In this document: piece after piece, positions 6,308-6,452 of the stretch
How the letters are laid out: the number at the start of each line of letters is the position of its first letter
How positions within the stretch are numbered: the first letter of the stretch is position 1
NCBI GenBank assembly: GCA_014383605.1
Contig: JACNHM010000471.1
Coordinates: 1 to 6,452, forward strand
DNA from: Chloroflexota bacterium
Lineage (GTDB): Bacteria; Chloroflexota; Anaerolineae; UBA3071
DNA: 6,452 nucleotides
Reading direction: 5' to 3'
Program-made: the position numbers and the translations under genes
The notes under the pieces: generated by a model
Told to the model about the DNA's origin: nothing
Database searches by the model: none
The model's input: the letters and a program-made list of their open reading frames with translations, nothing else

Positions 6308-6452
6308 CAGAGCAGATCGCCGTGACGCTGGCTGTGGTGGATGCCCTGGAGACTCTTGACGTACCCTACGCCATTGGCGGATCGCTGGCCAGCGCGCTGC
6401 ACGGCGTGATGCGCGCCACGATGGACGCCGACCTGGTGGCCGACCTGCGCCT
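6301..6452 (+). CDS. Nucleotidyltransferase (AbiEii/MNT-like), 3' truncated by window
   Basis: Only the first 50 residues are visible; the gene continues past the window edge. They show the nucleotidyltransferase-fold signature: a helix, then a strand PYAIGGS (22-28), the helix LASALHG (29-35), and RATMDADLV (38-46), with D42 and D44 as the metal-binding DxD pair. This GGS-x(13)-DxD layout is typical of the DNA polymerase beta-like superfamily, including AbiEii-type toxins and minimal nucleotidyltransferases. Those with known function transfer nucleotides to RNA or protein, often in toxin-antitoxin or phage-defence pairs. The ATG at 6301 overlaps the 86-aa gene by 7 nt, so the two are probably translated together. 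The exact subfamily and whether the protein is complete cannot be judged from this fragment. Confidence 0.8.
   Translation, partial: MLTEQIAVTLAVVDALETLDVPYAIGGSLASALHGVMRATMDADLVADLR

Overview
The window is GC-rich bacterial DNA of about 6.5 kb with three parts: a conserved metabolic-type oxidoreductase, a two-gene operon that looks like the front end of a type 3 BREX phage-defence system, and the start of a nucleotidyltransferase gene pair. The source is probably a Chloroflexota bacterium (Anaerolineae-like). That placement is an inference from the GC-rich genes, the style of the palindromic intergenic repeats (GTAGGGGCG...CGCCCCTAC ends, GTTCGTAGT...ACTACGAAC inside) and the small-protein/nucleotidyltransferase pair. 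No rRNA or other taxonomic marker is present.

Layout, left to right. Positions 1-195 are intergenic: two copies of a 62-bp repeat with a 78-bp period, each able to form two hairpins, then one more perfect hairpin. Positions 196-1221 (minus strand) encode a complete Gfo/Idh/MocA-family oxidoreductase. Positions 1222-1616 are a divergent intergenic region holding a good sigma70-type promoter for each direction, a short 9-bp tandem repeat and nested inverted repeats that overlap the rightward -35 box. Positions 1617-2066 encode a BrxF-like protein of 149 aa. After 23 nt, positions 2090-5869 encode a 1259-aa DUF6079/BrxC-like P-loop ATPase with intact Walker motifs and a C-terminal Cys/His cluster. 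Positions 5870-6016 are a 147-bp, MITE-like, highly palindromic element that begins at the base after the brxC-like stop codon. Positions 6047-6307 encode an 86-aa hypothetical protein whose stop overlaps the start of a nucleotidyltransferase (6301 to the window edge), which is cut off.

How the genes relate. BrxF and BrxC are the first two genes of type 3 BREX (brxF, brxC, pglXI, brxHII, pglZ, brxA). Here no methylase, helicase or phosphatase gene follows within the visible 583 bp. Instead there is a repeat element and a probable toxin-antitoxin-like nucleotidyltransferase pair. The BrxF-like protein also seems to lack recognisable Walker A and B motifs. The most interesting reading is a solitary or rearranged BrxF-BrxC module, perhaps a reduced defence system or a remnant, inside an accessory island. 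The window is too short to separate these possibilities. The oxidoreductase is probably unrelated to the defence genes and shares only the divergent promoter region.
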